From the NCBI GenBank assembly GCA_006538405.1, contig BJKQ01000006.1, forward strand, positions 1,015,001 to 1,079,000: 64,000 nucleotides of DNA, given 5' to 3'. Shown in pieces: positions 61,649 to 64,000 of this stretch. Made by a program: the position numbers and the translations under genes. The notes under the pieces are model-generated. The model did not search any database and was not told where the DNA came from. It worked only from the letters and a program-made list of their open reading frames with translations. The number at the start of each line of letters is the position of its first letter. Positions within the stretch are counted from its first letter, which is position 1. The stretch is from Hansfordia pulvinata (taxonomy: Eukaryota; Ascomycota; Sordariomycetes; Xylariales).

Positions 61649-63514
61649 AGAAAGAAGGCGGAGGGGAGGGAAACCATCCGCCAGGGCTGGCATATCCCAC
61701 GAGACGGGCGGTCTACCTTATACGTGTCTGTTTAGGCGGTCGAGAGGCGATTCGGTGTGCTGCCTTGGGATGAGGAGGAGGCAGTACGGTCTCGCGAGTT
61801 TGTGCGTGCGTCTTTCTATTGCGTTGTTTTTCCTTCTTCTTAACTACTCCTTTTGGTCCCGAGTCTGGCATGGCCGAGTCTGCATGCATACCTCGGAAGC
61901 ATCGCGCCCGAGAGTCGGCTTCCTGTTAGGGTAGTATTTCCAGGAGGTATCGTGAGTCTGCCGTCTGTGTGATTGCGGAGCTCTCGATTCTTTATATACC
62001 TACCTACCTCAGGAACTTACCATATGCTCTTGAATCGATGATGGCGTCAACACGTCAGTCGCGTGTCTTGAGTGGTTGTCAACGGTTTTTTTTCTTTTCT
62101 TTTTTTTGGGTTTTCCAGCGCCGCCACTTTGCTGCTCCCCTGATAGAGATGTCGCGTCAGAGCATCCCGAACTAGCAGAAAGCAGGCAGTGTTCATTTCG
62201 GATGAACAGGCAGAAGCCATTTTCGAAAAGAACCGGCGCACTGAGATTCAACAACGGACTCCAGGTTGGGGGATCGACTTGTTGGGATCCGCGTCCCACT
62301 TTGAGGGCGGCGTTGGCAGGCAGGCGGGTTTTCAGCTCAGCGGAATCCCTGGCCGCCGCCCGGTCGCCCGCCCGCCACGATGCCCATGCCCGCTGTGAGT
62401 GGCGTGGTAGTTGGGCAATCTCCATCAGTGAGTGGCAGTTGAGCCACCCAACGGTGTCTGCCTGTTTGATACCTGCCTACTCGTGACTCGACACAGTGTT
62501 GACGGGTCGGTCCATTTGTAATCAGGTCGCCCTGAAGTGGAAACGGCCAAAACCGGGGGTACGGTACGGGGTCATTACATCCATACGGATACATGTACTG
62601 CAATGGATTGGATGCCAGCTGGCAACCGCAGACGCTGCAAGCACCGGTATTTTACGGGCTTTGTTCCGCCAAACCGTCCGTCGTGAAGTACGAAAGCGGG
62701 TTGAGGCCGTGATGGAGGCGCTCAGAAGTGGAGGGTGCATTCGGTATGTTCCGGAGGCTTCTCGAAGACAGAAGAAGCGGCTAGCAGGTTGTGGCTCGTC
62801 TGACTGCGAGGTGAATCACACTGATGAACCCCCCCAGTAATGAACGAGTCTGATGAACTATGTGCAGCCCTGTGCAGTGGAGGAGGAGCCGCTAACCGGC
62901 TGATAGTTGTGCCCAGTCGCGTCTACTCCGTAATGTCGGTTCTAGGCGGTGGATCTGTAGGGAGGCGGTACCTCGGCCTTGCACGCACACCGGCGGCGGC
63001 GCTATGTATCTCGCATCAGTACGAGTATGGCCGGCGCCACCAGCACACTACCTTACTAACATAACCTACGACGCCAATGTTGAGTGAGGCAAGGCGGAAG
63101 AATAATTCCACGGCTGGCGGATACCTACTCGTACAAGACACTCTGCTGTGCCAAGCTGGGTCATGTAAGCCTGCGAAGGCCTCCTCCATCCAGTAATACT
63201 TTGACAGCCATTTCCCCAGGCCGCCAGCTTATGTGTGTCTACCTAATGTTGCCCAGGTAGGCAGGATCACGACGCACCACCGGCTGGGTTCATAAAAGGA
63301 GTGTTCGCCCTCGCCCCGTCGAGATGGAGATTTCCTCTGCAGGTCGCCTCATTCATCACCACTCTCTGTCAGAACTCCGCGTCCGCTCCTCGACCCAGCC
63401 AAGCTTTCTCTCTGTCTCTACCCACCGATTGCTGCCTCGAGCCCTGCCTACCTACTCATTGCAACTTGTTGCTTCACTTCGATATCGTCCCCTTCCAACC
63501 CAAAACTTATCACC
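61649..63514. other. Intergenic stretch, no supported gene
   Basis: 1.9 kb without a supported gene. Contains a T-rich tract (62079-62109) and palindrome copies at about 63018 and 63127. The last 200 bp are the CT-rich leader of the final GFA gene. Confidence 0.55.
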
Positions 63515-64000
63515 ATGAGCGCCGAAGACACGCCCAGGCGGACCGGCTCGTGCCTCTGCGGCGCCATCCAGATCGAGACCAGGGGCCTTCCCTTCCGGGC
63601 CAACCTGTGCCACTGTACGACGTGCCAGAAGGCCAGCGGCTCCGCCTTTGCGATGCTGGTTGGCTACCAAGACAATGTGAGTCGTTTATATATATATTTC
63701 CTTCCCCCCCTTTGATACACCAAAGTCCCACCCATCACCCCTTCAAGTCATACGTACGCACATATATATATATATATATGGAAACACCATACTAACCACC
63801 CCCAACACAGCAAGTAACCTACACCATTCAGAACGACGACAGCGGCAGCGGCAGCGGCAGCGCGTGGCGCGACTACGTGGACCGGACGCCGGAGACGGGC
63901 CGGACGCTGACGCGCTCGTTCTGCGGGGAGTGCGGGTCCAAGGTCCGCATCACCAGCTCCAGCTTCCCGGGGCGCCTGGTGATCCCCGCGGGCGTGCTCG
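63515..64000 (+). CDS. GFA-domain protein, cut by the end of the window
   Basis: Partial gene. Exon 1 is 63515-63676 and exon 2 starts at 63811. The intron (134 bp, GTGAGT...ACAG) contains a TA microsatellite at about 63762-63779. The protein begins MSAEDTPRRTGSCLCGAIQ. It has the GFA cysteine pattern SCLCGAIQIE, NLCHCTTCQKASGS and SFCGECGSKVRI, so it probably binds zinc. It is a single GFA domain of the formaldehyde-activating-enzyme type, and differs from the tandem GFA gene at 46.0-47.5 kb. A short SG repeat (DSGSGSGSAWRD) follows the splice. The C-terminus lies beyond the window. Confidence 0.88.
63762..63779. repeat. (TA)n microsatellite in an intron
   Basis: About nine TA units in the intron of the last GFA gene, 30 bp before its acceptor. 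Confidence 0.85.

Overview
The window looks like nuclear DNA of a filamentous ascomycete, most likely a Sordariomycete. The coding sequence is GC-rich. Introns are short (about 48-244 bp) with GTAAGT/GTATGT-type donors and CTAAC/CTGAC-like branch sites. Intergenic stretches are long and full of microsatellites, and the proteins are typical fungal housekeeping families. No operons, CRISPR arrays, rRNA or convincing tRNA genes were seen.

Layout. 1.9-2.7 kb: a Rieske 2Fe-2S protein (-). 3.3-6.9 kb: a divergent pair of ribosome-biogenesis genes, the DEAD-box helicase RRP3 (-) and the Brix protein SSF1 (+). 8.2-11.1 kb: a molybdate-transporter-like MFS protein with a 44-residue polyglutamine tract (+). 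12.9-13.8 kb: a BTB/POZ protein (-). 15.7-17.0 kb: a six-exon multispan membrane protein of unknown role (-). 18.9-19.5 kb: signal peptidase SEC11 (+). 20.1-22.3 kb: the splicing factor Cwf19 (-). 23.5-26.0 kb: the TFIIIB subunit BRF1 (+). 26.7-27.0 kb: a 370-bp MITE. 28.0-28.6 kb: a ubiquitin E2 (+). 30.0-33.0 kb: a TBC Rab-GAP (-). 33.0-41.3 kb: a gene-poor stretch. 41.4-42.2 kb: an acidic nuclear-type protein (+). 46.0-47.5 kb: a tandem GFA/CENP-V protein (-). 49.3-49.8 kb: a small, probably mitochondrial protein (-). 52.3-53.2 kb: a four-helix membrane protein (-). 54.5-56.4 kb: the Fe-S assembly factor NAR1 (+). 56.5-57.5 kb: a SUZ-domain protein (-). 58.7-59.2 kb and 60.3-61.6 kb: two unrecognised proteins (+). 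63.5 kb to the end: a second GFA protein, cut by the window edge (+).

The genes do not form one pathway. Several serve core RNA and ribosome metabolism (RRP3, SSF1, Cwf19, BRF1, SUZ protein).

The most striking pattern is a set of single-base reading-frame breaks in five otherwise conserved genes (RRP3, MFS transporter, tandem GFA protein, four-helix membrane protein, NAR1). In RRP3, the GFA gene and the four-helix gene each break sits in or beside a G/C run and is repaired by one added G or C. After that repair, all exon phases and total lengths become consistent. The simplest reading is systematic G/C-homopolymer undercalling in the assembly rather than pseudogenes. The most distinctive DNA element is the MITE, which has near-perfect 35-bp terminal inverted repeats, a TTA target duplication and an internal 30-bp perfect palindrome.
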